Shown here: positions 45,848-55,069 of the stretch, piece after piece
Layout of the letters: the number at the start of each line of letters is the position of its first letter
Numbering within the stretch: the stretch's first letter is position 1
Assembly: GCF_000746275.1 (NCBI RefSeq)
Contig: NZ_KN050831.1
Location: 56,995 to 120,994 of the forward strand
DNA length: 64,000 nucleotides
From: Thermopetrobacter sp. TC1
Lineage (GTDB): Bacteria; Pseudomonadota; Alphaproteobacteria; Rhizobiales; Aestuariivirgaceae
Direction of reading: 5' to 3'
Position numbers and translations under genes: made by a program
The notes under the pieces: generated by a model
What the model saw: the letters and a program-made list of their open reading frames with translations, nothing else
The model's database searches: none
Told to the model about the DNA's origin: nothing

Positions 45848-48151
45848 TTACTTCTTGATGACCTTGGCGCCGTGCTGCTCCAGATAGGTCTTGGCGCGCA
45901 GGCCGATGTCGGCCGCCTTGACCTGATACTGGAACCACTGCTGCGCCCACAGCGTGGCGTTCTGCCAATCCTTCTTCGCCGCGAACTCCTCGGCCTTTTT
46001 CTTGGCGTCAGCCGCGAACTTCAGCTGGTCGGTGGCGTCCTCGACCAGGCCGACGACCGTCGGGAAGTCCTTGTAGTTGCGCGAGACGATGAAGTTGACC
46101 ACGCTGTCGATGACCTTCTGCACCTGCAGGTTCTGCTGGTACTGCTTCTTGTAGTCCTCCTCGGTGTACTTCACACCCTCGGAGAACCCGGCCTCCTCGG
46201 CCTTGACGCCCTTCGGCCGCACAACGAGGATACCCTCCATCTCCAGGTGCAGGGCCGAGCAGAACTCCGTGCAGTAGTACGGATAGATACCGGCCTTGTC
46301 CGCCTTGAACGTGGCCGACACCGTCTTGCCCGGCTCGATGGAGAGGTTCACGTTGTGACCGGACAGGGCGAAGCCGTGGGTCTCGTCCTCGGCGCGCTCC
46401 ACGTTGGTGATGTGGATGGAGACCGTGTCACCCTCCTCGACCTCGATGATCTCGGGCGTGATGTGCGAGCGGATCACCGTGGCGTAGACATGCACCACGC
46501 CGTCCTTCTTCACGATCTTTTCACGGCCCGGACGGGTCTTGAAGGGCGAGATCCGGTCGTTACGCGAATCCCAGCCGAGACGATAGCGCACCAGCGGCTT
46601 CAGCTTGCTGGCCCGGATGGCCACCGCATAGTGCGGCTCGCCCAGCGGCACCGGCATGTCATACAGCAGCTCCATCTTGTCGCCGGAAATGTCGATCAGC
46701 TGATGGTTCTGCGGATGCAGCGGGCCGACCGGGTTGAAGCGGTCGATGGCGAGCTTGTTCAGCGACACCAGGTACTTGCCCTGCGGCGTCACCGAGTCGC
46801 CCTCCATCGTCATCAGGTGGCCGATGTTGTAGTGGATGTGCAGCTGATCGAGCACCTTGCCCTTGCAGTAGTCCCACTTGGTGACCATCGAGTCCACGTA
46901 GATGGACGTGTAGACCACGCAGGGCTTGGAGTCATACTGCGTATGCAGCGGACCAAGGCCCACCTCCACCTGCGTATGCAGGGTCTTCTTCATGTCGAGG
47001 ATGGGCAGGCCGTAGGGATCCTTGCCGGCGAAGTCCTTGGCGTCGATCAGCTTCTTGATCTTCTCCCAGGAGTACACCGAGGCGTGGGTGTCCAGCTTGC
47101 CGGACACGATGATGTACTTGCCGTCAGGCGAAACGTCCACGCCGTGCGGGGACTTCGGCTCCGGAATGAGATAGACCACGCCCTCCTTCGCGGAGGTGTC
47201 CATCATCACCACCGGATGGCCGTTGATCATCTTCACCTTGCCGGCCTTCACCAGCGCCTCGGCCTTCTTCCAGTTCACCACATGGAGGAAGTCCGTATCC
47301 TTCTGCGAGCAGCCGGCCTCGAACGGCGGGCGGCCCTTCTCGATGCCGCCGATGTAACGCTCAGAGCAGAAGGAGTTGGTGAAGGACCAGCCGTCGGACA
47401 CGAGCTTGCCGGCGTCCGAAAGGTCCTGCGAGTAGGGCGGAAGCTCCACGGAGAAGGACTTGGCCGGATCAATGCGGCCCTTCTCACGGTCGAACTTCCA
47501 GTAGGTGACGGCACCGCGGAACTTCTCGTTGAACTGCGAAAGCGGCACGTAGACTGACTTGCCAAGCGGCGCCGGATACTGCGTGGCCTCGATGATGTAT
47601 TCGGTGTTCGGCGTGACGAACGAACCGCCGTGCTCCGACATCATGATCGGGTTCACGACGATCTGCTTCGTCTCGAAGTCCTTCAGGTCGATGACGGCCA
47701 CGCGCGGGTTGGCCTTGTCGTTGATGAACAGGTATTCGCCGTCGTACTCGCCCTTGGTCTCGGAGATCGCCGGATGGTGCGTATCACCGAAGGTGATCAG
47801 CTTGCCGTTGATCTTCGCGCTCTCCAGAATGGCCTTCGACTCGTCGTCGAAGCCATAGCCCTGCCACGGCTCGGGCGTGAACACGGCGATGAACTTCAGG
47901 ATGCGCATGGACGGAATGCCGTAGACCATGACCTGGCCCGACTGACCGCCCGACGAGAACACGATGAACTCGTCGCGCTTGCCGGTGGGCACATAGGTCT
48001 TGGCAGCGGCAAGAACGTCCTTCTCGGTCAGACCGCGGGCCTTCATGATGGCCTCGAGCTGACCCTGGGCGTTCGCACCCGCGCCGGACAGCGCAAGGCC
48101 GAGACCCGCCGCTGTGGACAGCAGCAACGCCTTTTTCAGGATGGATTTCAT
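45848..48151 (-). CDS. nosZ: Nitrous oxide reductase, clade II (Sec-type)
   Basis: About 767 residues from ATG 48149-48151. The frame opens further upstream, but this Met begins a Sec signal (MKSILKKALLLSTAAGLGLA, cleaved after ANA). There is no twin-arginine motif, which is the hallmark of clade II enzymes. The N-terminal seven-bladed propeller carries CuZ His ligands (GDTHHPAIS, HIHYNIGHL, GEPHYA). The C-terminal cupredoxin domain has the CuA site CTEFCSALHLEMEGI. It reduces N2O to N2 in the periplasm. It is the first gene of the cluster, with two FNR-type sites upstream. Confidence 0.97.
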   Translation of the reverse strand: MKSILKKALLLSTAAGLGLALSGAGANAQGQLEAIMKARGLTEKDVLAAAKTYVPTGKRDEFIVFSSGGQSGQVMVYGIPSMRILKFIAVFTPEPWQGYGFDDESKAILESAKINGKLITFGDTHHPAISETKGEYDGEYLFINDKANPRVAVIDLKDFETKQIVVNPIMMSEHGGSFVTPNTEYIIEATQYPAPLGKSVYVPLSQFNEKFRGAVTYWKFDREKGRIDPAKSFSVELPPYSQDLSDAGKLVSDGWSFTNSFCSERYIGGIEKGRPPFEAGCSQKDTDFLHVVNWKKAEALVKAGKVKMINGHPVVMMDTSAKEGVVYLIPEPKSPHGVDVSPDGKYIIVSGKLDTHASVYSWEKIKKLIDAKDFAGKDPYGLPILDMKKTLHTQVEVGLGPLHTQYDSKPCVVYTSIYVDSMVTKWDYCKGKVLDQLHIHYNIGHLMTMEGDSVTPQGKYLVSLNKLAIDRFNPVGPLHPQNHQLIDISGDKMELLYDMPVPLGEPHYAVAIRASKLKPLVRYRLGWDSRNDRISPFKTRPGREKIVKKDGVVHVYATVIRSHITPEIIEVEEGDTVSIHITNVERAEDETHGFALSGHNVNLSIEPGKTVSATFKADKAGIYPYYCTEFCSALHLEMEGILVVRPKGVKAEEAGFSEGVKYTEEDYKKQYQQNLQVQKVIDSVVNFIVSRNYKDFPTVVGLVEDATDQLKFAADAKKKAEEFAAKKDWQNATLWAQQWFQYQVKAADIGLRAKTYLEQHGAKVIKK

Positions 48152-48299
48152 GACCAGTCCCCTTGGGTTTTGTCTTCCCTCTCGCCTTTTGGTCATGGCC
48201 GCTTCCACGCAGAGCTCATGACCTGCAGGCGCAATTACGGGAAAGGTTGACCGCCTTTTCCCACGGCCAAAACCTAGAACTGGTCAGGGAATGTGATCA

Positions 48300-48313
48300 T
48301 TGACCAACATCAA
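48300..48313 (-). promoter_or_regulatory. FNR/DNR-type site 1 upstream of nosZ
   Basis: TTGAC-CAAC-ATCAA, both half-sites matching the CRP/FNR-family consensus, about 150 bp before the nosZ start. It fits anaerobic or NO-dependent activation of nosZ. Confidence 0.6.
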
Positions 48314-48341
48314 GAACCTGAACAAAAGAAAATGTCCCGAT

Positions 48342-48355
48342 TTGATCCATATCAA
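48342..48355 (-). promoter_or_regulatory. FNR/DNR-type site 2 upstream of nosZ (perfect)
   Basis: TTGAT-CCAT-ATCAA is a perfect FNR consensus, 29 bp upstream of site 1. Two sites in tandem in front of nosZ make chance matching unlikely. Confidence 0.65.
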
Positions 48356-48544
48356 TGCATTTCCTGATCACGCATTCGTGAAGCATAAGGGGGCAACAGG
48401 ACATAACGCGTTGAAAAAGAACGGCAAGCCACATGCGCCCTGCCCTGTCCTCCTGCGTGCATGGTTATTTCCTTCGCGCCCATACGACGAATGTGTGATA
48501 CGCTTTGTTTGCCTTGAAGCCCAAAAGCCGCCAACACGCCCGTC

Positions 48545-49054
48545 ATGTCATCGCGCACGCAAAAGAATCGTGCCCGTTCTGCGCCCGTCAGCGCCGGGCT
48601 TGTGCTCTACCGCCTTGCCGATGACGGCCCGGAGGTTCTGCTGGTGCATCCCGGTGGCCCATTCTGGAAATCCCGGGATCTGGGGGCCTGGTCCATCCCC
48701 AAGGGGCTCATGGAGGAAAACGAGCCGCCCCTTGATGCGGCCCTGCGCGAATTTGCCGAGGAAACCGGTCATCCGCCGCCACCGGGGCCTTATCACCCCC
48801 TGCCCGAGGTGCGCCTGCGCAGCGGCAAGCGCATTATCGCCTTCGCTGCGGAAGGAGACCTTGATGCCGGCACCGTGCGCTCCAACACCTTCACCATGGA
48901 ATGGCCGCCGCATTCCGGCCGCATGCAGGAATTTCCGGAAATCGACCGCGCCGCCTGGTTTCCGCTTTCAGAAGCAAAACGGCGCATCAACCCCGGCATG
49001 GTGCCATTACTCGATGCCTTGCGCGCAATTCTGGAAAAACAGCAGCAAGGCTGA
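48545..49054 (+). CDS. NUDIX hydrolase
   Basis: A 169-residue protein with a complete NUDIX box (GLMEENEPPLDAALREFAEE followed by TGH), preceded by GLVLYRLADDGPEVLLVHPG and SIPKG. These proteins hydrolyse nucleoside diphosphates linked to another group; the substrate cannot be told. The layout (short N-terminal strand, DLGAWSIPKG) resembles bacterial diadenosine polyphosphate/MutT-like members. It diverges from nosZ. Confidence 0.92.
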   Translation: MSSRTQKNRARSAPVSAGLVLYRLADDGPEVLLVHPGGPFWKSRDLGAWSIPKGLMEENEPPLDAALREFAEETGHPPPPGPYHPLPEVRLRSGKRIIAFAAEGDLDAGTVRSNTFTMEWPPHSGRMQEFPEIDRAAWFPLSEAKRRINPGMVPLLDALRAILEKQQQG

Positions 49055-49278
49055 TTCCCTTCCCGGCCAGACTGATCAATGCCGAACTGCCCCACAGCCG
49101 CAGGAACGTCATTTAAATATGATGGGCATGGCATGGGCTATGCATCTTCAGAAAAAGCATTGAAGCCCTATTGGAGCAACGCCATTTATCAGGCGGGGCG
49201 CTTCCCCCCTTTCCATCGGCCGCTGACCTTATGAAAACGGCAATCTGAGCGGTGTTTGCCAGCGTATGAAAAACAAAG

Positions 49279-49500
49279 ATGGATGGCATTCAGAAATTTC
49301 TCATCATCTTCGGCCTGATCCTGCTGCTGCTCGGGCTGCTCTGGCCGTTCCTCAGGGACATCGGGCTGGGCCGCCTGCCGGGTGACATTCATCTCGGCGG
49401 CAAGGGCTGGAGCGTGCACATTCTTCTGGGCACGTCCATTCTTCTTTCCATCGTGCTCACCGTCATTCTCAACATCATCGTCCGCTTCTTCGATAAATGA
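49279..49500 (+). CDS. DUF2905 family small membrane protein
   Basis: A 73-residue protein with two hydrophobic spans (FLIIFGLILLLLGLLWPF and ILLGTSILLSIVLTVILNII) around the conserved GRLPGDI motif and a charged HLGGKGW. Length and motif match DUF2905; the function of the family is unknown. It has no close neighbour on its strand. Confidence 0.88.
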   Translation: MDGIQKFLIIFGLILLLLGLLWPFLRDIGLGRLPGDIHLGGKGWSVHILLGTSILLSIVLTVILNIIVRFFDK

Positions 49501-49603
49501 CGCAACAAAACAGGCCACGCCGCCCGGGCAGCGGCATGGCCCGTCATCGTGTCTCTCATGCATTCCCTGATGGAGATGCAGCCTGAAAAACGTTGGCGTG
49601 GCC

Positions 49604-50026
49604 TCACACGGCCTTGCGCAGACCGCCCTCGCCCAGCACGTAGGGGATGTACTTGCGGTCGGTGCCGAGAATGTGATTCTTCAGCCAGTCCACCAGGAAG
49701 ACCAGCACCTCCTGCGCGGTATCGCCGCCCTGATCGAACTTGGCCTTCAGCTCATTGAGCCGCTGCAGGAACATCTCGTGCGTGCGCTTGTGCGCCTCCG
49801 CCTCCGGAAAGCTGGCTTCGGTGAACAGCCGCTCCTCATCGGCGAAGTGCGTCGCCGTATAATCGGCGAGCGTATGGAAGATGTCGTCCATGAGATCCTT
49901 CTCGCAGCCCTGCTCCAGGCCCATGGACAGCAGGTTGATCGCCCGCACGAGAATCTGGTGCTGACGGTCGATGAGATCGATGCCGGTGTTGAAGGCATCC
50001 TGCCACTCGAGCTTTACCATGTTCAC
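49604..50026 (-). CDS. Bacteriohemerythrin
   Basis: A 140-residue four-helix protein carrying every di-iron ligand of hemerythrins: His23, His60, Glu64, His79, His83, His118 and Asp123 (IDRQHQIL, ATHFADEE, EAHKRTHEMF, WLKNHILGTD). It reversibly binds O2 at a di-iron site and may store, deliver or sense oxygen in a microaerobic lifestyle. The gene starts 40 bp after the coiled-coil protein gene upstream on the same strand. Confidence 0.95.
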   Translation of the reverse strand: MNMVKLEWQDAFNTGIDLIDRQHQILVRAINLLSMGLEQGCEKDLMDDIFHTLADYTATHFADEERLFTEASFPEAEAHKRTHEMFLQRLNELKAKFDQGGDTAQEVLVFLVDWLKNHILGTDRKYIPYVLGEGGLRKAV

Positions 50027-50065
50027 GTCTCTCCGCTTGCTTGAATCCGAACGTCTCTCGCGCGC

Positions 50066-51286
50066 TCACGCTCCGGAGGCCCGGCGCAGAACCTCCTCGT
50101 CGTGCTCGCCGGAAAGATCGTTCTCCTTGCCTTCATCAGGGGCATGGGTGGTCTGTTTCAGTTCATCGTGGAGCTTGGCCAGCATCTGTTCCAGCTGATC
50201 GGCAAGCTCATCGCGCGCCTTCGCCGAGGCATCGTCCTTGCTCTCCTCGGGCTCGGCCTTTTCCGCCTTGCCGAAGGCGGTCTCCTCATCGGCCTTCTGC
50301 ACGCCAAGCCCCTGCTCGATGTCGGAGATGAGCCGGTGCACCACATTGTCGGAGGTGCTTTCCGCCTCACTCTCGCGACGGCCGAAGGACGACGGGCGCG
50401 GCGCGGTCTCCTCACGCTCCGCGCGGGTGCTCTCCTTCAGAGAGCGGATATCCTCCTTCAGGCGCGCCAGCATGTCGCGCAGATCCTCGCTGCCGCTGCG
50501 TTTGGCCGCGGAGCGCTGCTCGGCGCGCAGGGCCTCGATGTCGCTCTTCAGCTCGGCCAGCATGGCGCGCACATCCTCGCCCCCGTTGCCGGCGGCCGCA
50601 GAAGCCATGCCAAACTGCGGCGCCATCCCTGCGGCCATCGGCTGGGCCATGCCTGCCCGCGCCAGATAGGGATCCGTGCTGGCCATCTGCTTCACCTGCG
50701 CGATCTCATTCTTCAGCTCGGCCAGCATGGCCCTGAGATCATCGCTGCCGCCGCCTTGCGGTGCCGCGGGCTGCGGCTGCGGCTGAGCCTGCGGCGCAGG
50801 CTGCGGCTGGGCACCATAGCCCGGTGCCTGTGCCATGGGCTGTTGCGGCATCGGCTGCTGCGGCATCGGCTGCGCCTGGGGCATGGCCGCCTGCGCCTGC
50901 GCATAGGCGGGCGGCACCGCCGGCGCACACATGCCCGCCGCGGCGTAATTGGCGGCCGCCTGCATGTTGGCCAGCATCATCTGCAGCTGCCGCACCTGCT
51001 CTTTCAGTCGCGCATTTTCCTCCCGCAGCAGCACGTTTTCACGCATGACCTGATTGAACTGATCGCGCGCAGCGCCGAACATCGGGCCGGTATTGCCCTG
51101 AAAACCACCATGCGCCGGGCCTGCCGGCTGCGGCGAAATCGGCTGTGGCGCCACCGGGCGCGCCGGTGTTGCGGTTTCAGGCTGCGCGACCACGGGCTCG
51201 TCATTCTCCGTGCCGCTCGAGGAAGCGAGGGCCTCCACCTCCTCGATGATCTCTTCGCTTTTGCTCCGTCTACCGAACCACTTCAT
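50066..51286 (-). CDS. Coiled-coil protein with threefold MLAxLK repeat, unknown function
   Basis: A 406-residue cytoplasmic protein from ATG 51284-51286 (MKWFGRRSKSEEIIEEVEAL); the open frame extends further but without plausible sequence. It has no signal peptide. A leucine-rich coiled coil (VMRENVLLREENARLKEQVR, near 82-110) is followed by a Gln/Pro/Ala-rich segment (about 125-180). Then come three copies of a helical unit: SDDLRAMLAELKNEIAQVK, GEDVRAMLAELKSDIEALR and SEDLRDMLARLKEDIRSLK. A long acidic C-terminal coiled coil completes it. I do not recognise the family; structural or scaffold roles are possible. Confidence 0.75.
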   Translation of the reverse strand: MKWFGRRSKSEEIIEEVEALASSSGTENDEPVVAQPETATPARPVAPQPISPQPAGPAHGGFQGNTGPMFGAARDQFNQVMRENVLLREENARLKEQVRQLQMMLANMQAAANYAAAGMCAPAVPPAYAQAQAAMPQAQPMPQQPMPQQPMAQAPGYGAQPQPAPQAQPQPQPAAPQGGGSDDLRAMLAELKNEIAQVKQMASTDPYLARAGMAQPMAAGMAPQFGMASAAAGNGGEDVRAMLAELKSDIEALRAEQRSAAKRSGSEDLRDMLARLKEDIRSLKESTRAEREETAPRPSSFGRRESEAESTSDNVVHRLISDIEQGLGVQKADEETAFGKAEKAEPEESKDDASAKARDELADQLEQMLAKLHDELKQTTHAPDEGKENDLSGEHDEEVLRRASGA

Positions 51287-51589
51287 CCCGTTCGTCCTTC
51301 TGTGTTGCCGACTGCCCGCTTCGCCAGGGGGGTTCATGCAGGCACACACGTTCCCCCTGCCGGGCGTAAGATCCGCGCCCGGAAGCGAACACTCATCCGA
51401 ACCAGGGCCAAACCCACCGGCACGGATCCCCACCGGATCCGAGACGACATTTCTCGCCCCGCCGGCCCGAAGGCGTGCCATCGGGCGGCAGCCTTGGGCG
51501 GGCTTATGCATCGCCAACACTTTGTCGGGAAAAGGCTAACAAAGGATTACAACCGGGAATGGCAATTCCCAATTACAAACTGAAGGGCC

Positions 51590-52015
51590 TTACGCAGCGT
51601 CTCCCATCAGGTGTGCAAAAACCTGCCGCGTGTGCGGGCGCGCGCGATGTTCAAAGAGATAAATGCCCTGCCAGGTGCCCAGAACAGGCCGGCCGGAAGC
51701 CACAGGGATGGTCAGGGAGACATTCGTCAGCGCCGAACGGATATGGGCGGGCATGTCATCAGGCCCTTCCATCACATGCCGATACCAGGAGGCGCCCTCC
51801 GGCACCAGCCGCGCAAAGAAGCTTTCCAGATCCCGCTGCACATCCGGATCGGCATTTTCCTGAATGGTGAGAGAAGCGGAAGTATGTCGGCAATAGAGAA
51901 CAAGAAGACCGGTGTGGATGCCGCTTTCCGAAACAAAGCGCAAAACGTCTGCTGTGAATTCGTAAAGTCCTTTTCCCCGGGTGCTTATGGTTAACGTCGC
52001 CTGAACCTGCTTCAT
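51590..52015 (-). CDS. yjbQ: YjbQ family protein (UPF0047)
   Basis: A 141-residue protein matching the YjbQ/UPF0047 family: GLYEFTADVLRFV, HTGLLVLYCRHTSASLTIQE, ENADPDVQRDLESF, MPAHIRSALTNVSLTIPV and the end motif LGTWQGIYLFEHR. YjbQ proteins have weak thiamine-phosphate synthase activity; the physiological role is unsettled. It is a single gene next to the BTLCP gene, which is divergent from it. Confidence 0.93.
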   Translation of the reverse strand: MKQVQATLTISTRGKGLYEFTADVLRFVSESGIHTGLLVLYCRHTSASLTIQENADPDVQRDLESFFARLVPEGASWYRHVMEGPDDMPAHIRSALTNVSLTIPVASGRPVLGTWQGIYLFEHRARPHTRQVFAHLMGDAA

Positions 52016-52168
52016 TCTCTTCCCCTTTATAACGGATCTCCTCGCCGCTGCATCAGGATTAACAAATTCCTTTTTGCTGGAGCGAATTTCTCGCCTGCCA
52101 TTTTCCGGAATCTCAAAGCCCGCCTGTTAGCATCCCCGACAGATAACAACGAAAGGGGACGTCGAACA

Positions 52169-52816
52169 ATGGTTGGGTGGACACACATGATCAGGACAGG
52201 AGCCGCTCTCGCTGCAGGGCTTGCGCTGTCCGTTCTGGCCGCGGCATCGGCCGAGGCCCGCAGCAATGTGGCGCCGGCGGCGGCCTTCGCGCCGGAATAT
52301 GGCGATACCCTGCCGCCCATTGGCTATGTATCCTTCTGTGCGCGGCACAGGGATGACTGTCAGCCCGTGGGCTACATGACGCCGAAGGCGCGCATTGACA
52401 GCCGGCGCTGGGACCTTCTGCGGCAGGTGAACCGTTATGTGAACCGCAAGATCAGGCCGGTCACCGACCTTGAGCTCTACAACCGGCCCGAGGTCTGGGA
52501 ATATCCCACCACCGCCGGCGATTGCGAGGATTACGTGCTTCTGAAGAAGAAGTATCTGGAAGGGCTGGGCTTTCCGCCGGAAACCCTGCTGATCACCGTG
52601 GTGCTCGATGAAAAGGGTGGCGGCCATGCCGTGCTCATGGTGCGCACCACGAAAGGGGATTTCATTCTCGACAACCGGCGGGATGCCATTCTGCCCTGGA
52701 ACAAGACGGGATACACCCTGCTGAAGAGACAGTCGCAACAGGACCCGCGCCGCTGGGTCTCTCTGACCCGGCGCCCGGGCCAGGGCAAGGGCATGCGCAT
52801 CTTCGGCAACAACTGA
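52169..52816 (+). CDS. Transglutaminase-like cysteine peptidase (BTLCP family)
   Basis: A 215-residue exported protein with a signal (LAAGLALSVLAAASAEA). The catalytic triad of the BTLCP fold is visible: Cys in TTAGDCEDYVLLKKKYL, His in KGGGHAVLMVRT and Asp in FILDNRRDAILPW. These periplasmic proteases or amidases are common in alphaproteobacteria; in gammaproteobacteria the related LapG cleaves adhesins. The upstream YVSFCARHRDDC carries two further Cys. It is closed by a strong terminator. Confidence 0.93.
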   Translation: MVGWTHMIRTGAALAAGLALSVLAAASAEARSNVAPAAAFAPEYGDTLPPIGYVSFCARHRDDCQPVGYMTPKARIDSRRWDLLRQVNRYVNRKIRPVTDLELYNRPEVWEYPTTAGDCEDYVLLKKKYLEGLGFPPETLLITVVLDEKGGGHAVLMVRTTKGDFILDNRRDAILPWNKTGYTLLKRQSQQDPRRWVSLTRRPGQGKGMRIFGNN

Positions 52817-53337
52817 ACAGGCGCTTCAGGCATCATCTGCAAGGCCTTGAAGCGCCAGAAAAAAATCGCGAGGACCCCGCGCCCGGCCGGCGTCCCCCTC
52901 CCCCATCCCCCACCACAAAGGCCGGGCAGCACGGCCGGCCCCGCTCCCACCCGGGGCCGGCCTCCCTTTTTTCAATTCTCGTCTTCCCGGCATCAGATCG
53001 AAGAGACTTGACAATTTTCCTCTCATGTTCTCATGATATTCCACACACGTTTCATATACCACCGCATACACGCATTTCGAGCAAGGGGTGAGCACGAGGC
53101 GGGGAGAAGGAATGTGCACAGACTTCAGATGAACAGTTGTGGACAATGCTGCGGACCCGTGTGTCATGGGGACGATAATGTGGCTAAATGCCTCTGAAAC
53201 GGACCGCCATGGGCTTTAAGTGCCCGGTTTCGCGAACAGGCCTCCCACACGGGCATGCTTGAAGCGCTTTTGCGCCCCGGATGCCGACAGGGCCATGCAC
53301 ACAAACGGAACGCCGCCGTATTGGGGAGATGAACATC
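52817..53337. other. Intergenic region with one terminator
   Basis: About 520 bp without a supported gene. The terminator at 52933 ends the BTLCP transcript. The rest is moderately AT-rich around 53010-53060 and presumably holds the promoter of the gamma-carbonic anhydrase gene. Confidence 0.5.
52933..52972 (+). terminator. Rho-independent terminator of the BTLCP gene
   Basis: GGCCGGCCCC pairs perfectly with GGGGCCGGCC around a 10-base loop and is followed by TCCCTTTTTT. Confidence 0.85.
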
Positions 53338-53865
53338 ATGCCGGTCTATGCCTTTGACGGCCACAACCCGAAACTGCCGCCGGAGGGGGATTATTTTCTG
53401 GCGCCGACGGCCACCGTCATCGGCCGCGTCACGCTGGAGCGGGATGTGTCCATCTGGTTCGGCGCGGTGCTGCGCGGCGATGTCGAGCCCATCATCATCG
53501 GAGCGGGCTCCAATATCCAGGACAACTGCGTTCTGCATACCGATCCCGGCTATCCCCTGCGGCTGGGGCGCAATGTCGTTGTTGGCCACAATGTCATCCT
53601 GCACGGCTGCACCATCGGCGATAACGTGCTCATCGGCATGGGCGCGGTCATCATGAATGGCGTCACCGTCGGCGAAGGCGCGGTAATCGGCGCCGGCGCC
53701 CTCATCCCCGAAGGCAAGGAGATCCCGCCGCGCGCGCTCGTCGTTGGCATGCCCGGCAAGGTGCGCCGCATTCTCACCGAAGAGGAATCACAGGGCCTCA
53801 CCAGCGGCGCCGCCACCTATCAGGAGCGTTTCCGCCGCTATCTGAAAACCATGCACTCCGTCTAA
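53338..53865 (+). CDS. Gamma-class carbonic anhydrase family protein
   Basis: A 175-residue left-handed beta-helix protein. I chose the ATG at 53338 because GGGGAGA lies about 8 bases before it; the ATG at 53329 is too close. Hexapeptide repeats run through the middle, with the metal-binding His pair in [11 protein letters not shown] and an earlier His in [29 protein letters not shown] and the C-terminal helix ([12 protein letters not shown]) are typical of the YrdA/CaiE-like gamma-CA family. Whether it hydrates CO2 cannot be told. Confidence 0.93.
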   Translation: MPVYAFDGHNPKLPPEGDYFLAPTATVIGRVTLERDVSIWFGAVLRGDVEPIIIGAGSNIQDNCVLHTDPGYPLRLGRNVVVGHNVILHGCTIGDNVLIGMGAVIMNGVTVGEGAVIGAGALIPEGKEIPPRALVVGMPGKVRRILTEEESQGLTSGAATYQERFRRYLKTMHSV

Positions 53866-53950
53866 CCATCGCATCGGTCTCTGGCCCGCCTTGATGCCTC
53901 TGGCAGCATGCCTTTCATGACGGCGCGTGCATACAGCGCTTCCCTGCCCT

Positions 53951-54871
53951 TCAAGAGCCTGCCGTAGCGGCCCAGTCCAGTCCGATGTCCTTGGCCGGTG
54001 CCGATTGCGTGATGCGGCCGACGGAGATGAAATCCACCCCGGTTTCGGCAATGGCCGCAATGGTCTCAAGCCGCACCCCGCCGGAGGCCTCTGTCTGCGC
54101 CCGGCCGTTGATCATGGCCACCGCGTTTCTGAGCGTGGGCGGATCCATGTTATCAAGCAGGATGCGCTCAACGCCCGCATCCAGCGCTTCCTGCACCTGT
54201 TCAAGCGTGTCGCATTCCACCTCGATGTGCTCATGCCCCGCCTGGCGCGCCGCCTGCACCGCTGCGGTGAGCGAGCCTGCCACGGCGATGTGATTGTCCT
54301 TGATCAGCACCGCATCGAAAAGCCCGAGGCGATGATTGCGTGCGCCGCCCATGCGGGTGGCGTATTTCTCAAGCCGCCTGAGGCCCGGAATGGTCTTGCG
54401 CGTATCCAGCAGGATGCAGGAGGTGTGCGCGATCGCATCCGCAAAACGGCGCGTCTCGCTGGCGATGCCGGAAAGATGCTGGAGGATGTTCAGCGCCACG
54501 CGCTCCGCCGCCAGCAGGCTGCGCGCCGGGCCACAGACCCGGGCCAGAACCGCCCCGGCCGCAATCTGCGCGCCATCGGCCGCTTCCGGCTCAAAGGTGA
54601 TTTCAGGATCAAGTGCGGCAAACACCCGCGCCGCCACCGGCAGCCCCGCCAAAACCAGCGCCTCACGCGCGCGCATGGTGCCGGCAAAACGCGCATCCTG
54701 CGGAATGACGGCTTCGCTGGTGATATCGCCGCGCGCATCGAGGTCCTCTTCAAGGCTGGATACGATGACACGCGCCACATCCGCCGCCTCAAGCGGCGCC
54801 TTCAGCAACAGGCGCTCATCTGCCGGCGTGAAATCAAGGATGCGCCGCATCCATACCTCGGCTTGGTTCAC
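53951..54871 (-). CDS. nadC: Nicotinate-nucleotide pyrophosphorylase (carboxylating)
   Basis: A 306-residue quinolinate phosphoribosyltransferase, the third step of de novo NAD synthesis. Motifs: FAGTMRAREALVLAGLPVA, LNILQHLSGIAS, LLDTRKTIPGLRRLEKYAT, GGARNHRLGLFDAVLIKDNH (Arg, His and Lys of the active site), VECDTLEQVQEAL and LLDNMDPPTLRNAV. nadB, for the first step, lies at 61941; nadA is not in the window. Confidence 0.97.
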   Translation of the reverse strand: MNQAEVWMRRILDFTPADERLLLKAPLEAADVARVIVSSLEEDLDARGDITSEAVIPQDARFAGTMRAREALVLAGLPVAARVFAALDPEITFEPEAADGAQIAAGAVLARVCGPARSLLAAERVALNILQHLSGIASETRRFADAIAHTSCILLDTRKTIPGLRRLEKYATRMGGARNHRLGLFDAVLIKDNHIAVAGSLTAAVQAARQAGHEHIEVECDTLEQVQEALDAGVERILLDNMDPPTLRNAVAMINGRAQTEASGGVRLETIAAIAETGVDFISVGRITQSAPAKDIGLDWAATAGS

Positions 54872-55069
54872 GCTTCACCTCCCTTCGCTTTGGCCCGCCA
54901 TGTCGCGCGCAAAGGCCCCGTGCGCTGCCTCTCCCCCTGACGGAACAGAGAGGAAGCGCCAAGACGTCATGCGCAACGCGCCCTGAAAAGCGCGCAAGAA
55001 AGGTATGACAGGAAACAGCCTGCGAAAAGACCGAAAGGACGAAAGACCGATCAGGAACCGGCTGATGCT

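Noticed and set aside
45512..47557. 681-codon plus-strand frame opposite nosZ
   Set aside because: Shadow frame, low-complexity Leu/His/Val/Arg composition and no family features.
45848..48208. Clade I (Tat-exported) nitrous oxide reductase
   Set aside because: The signal peptide lacks a twin-arginine motif and the cluster has nosB/nosG/nosH but no nosR or nosX.
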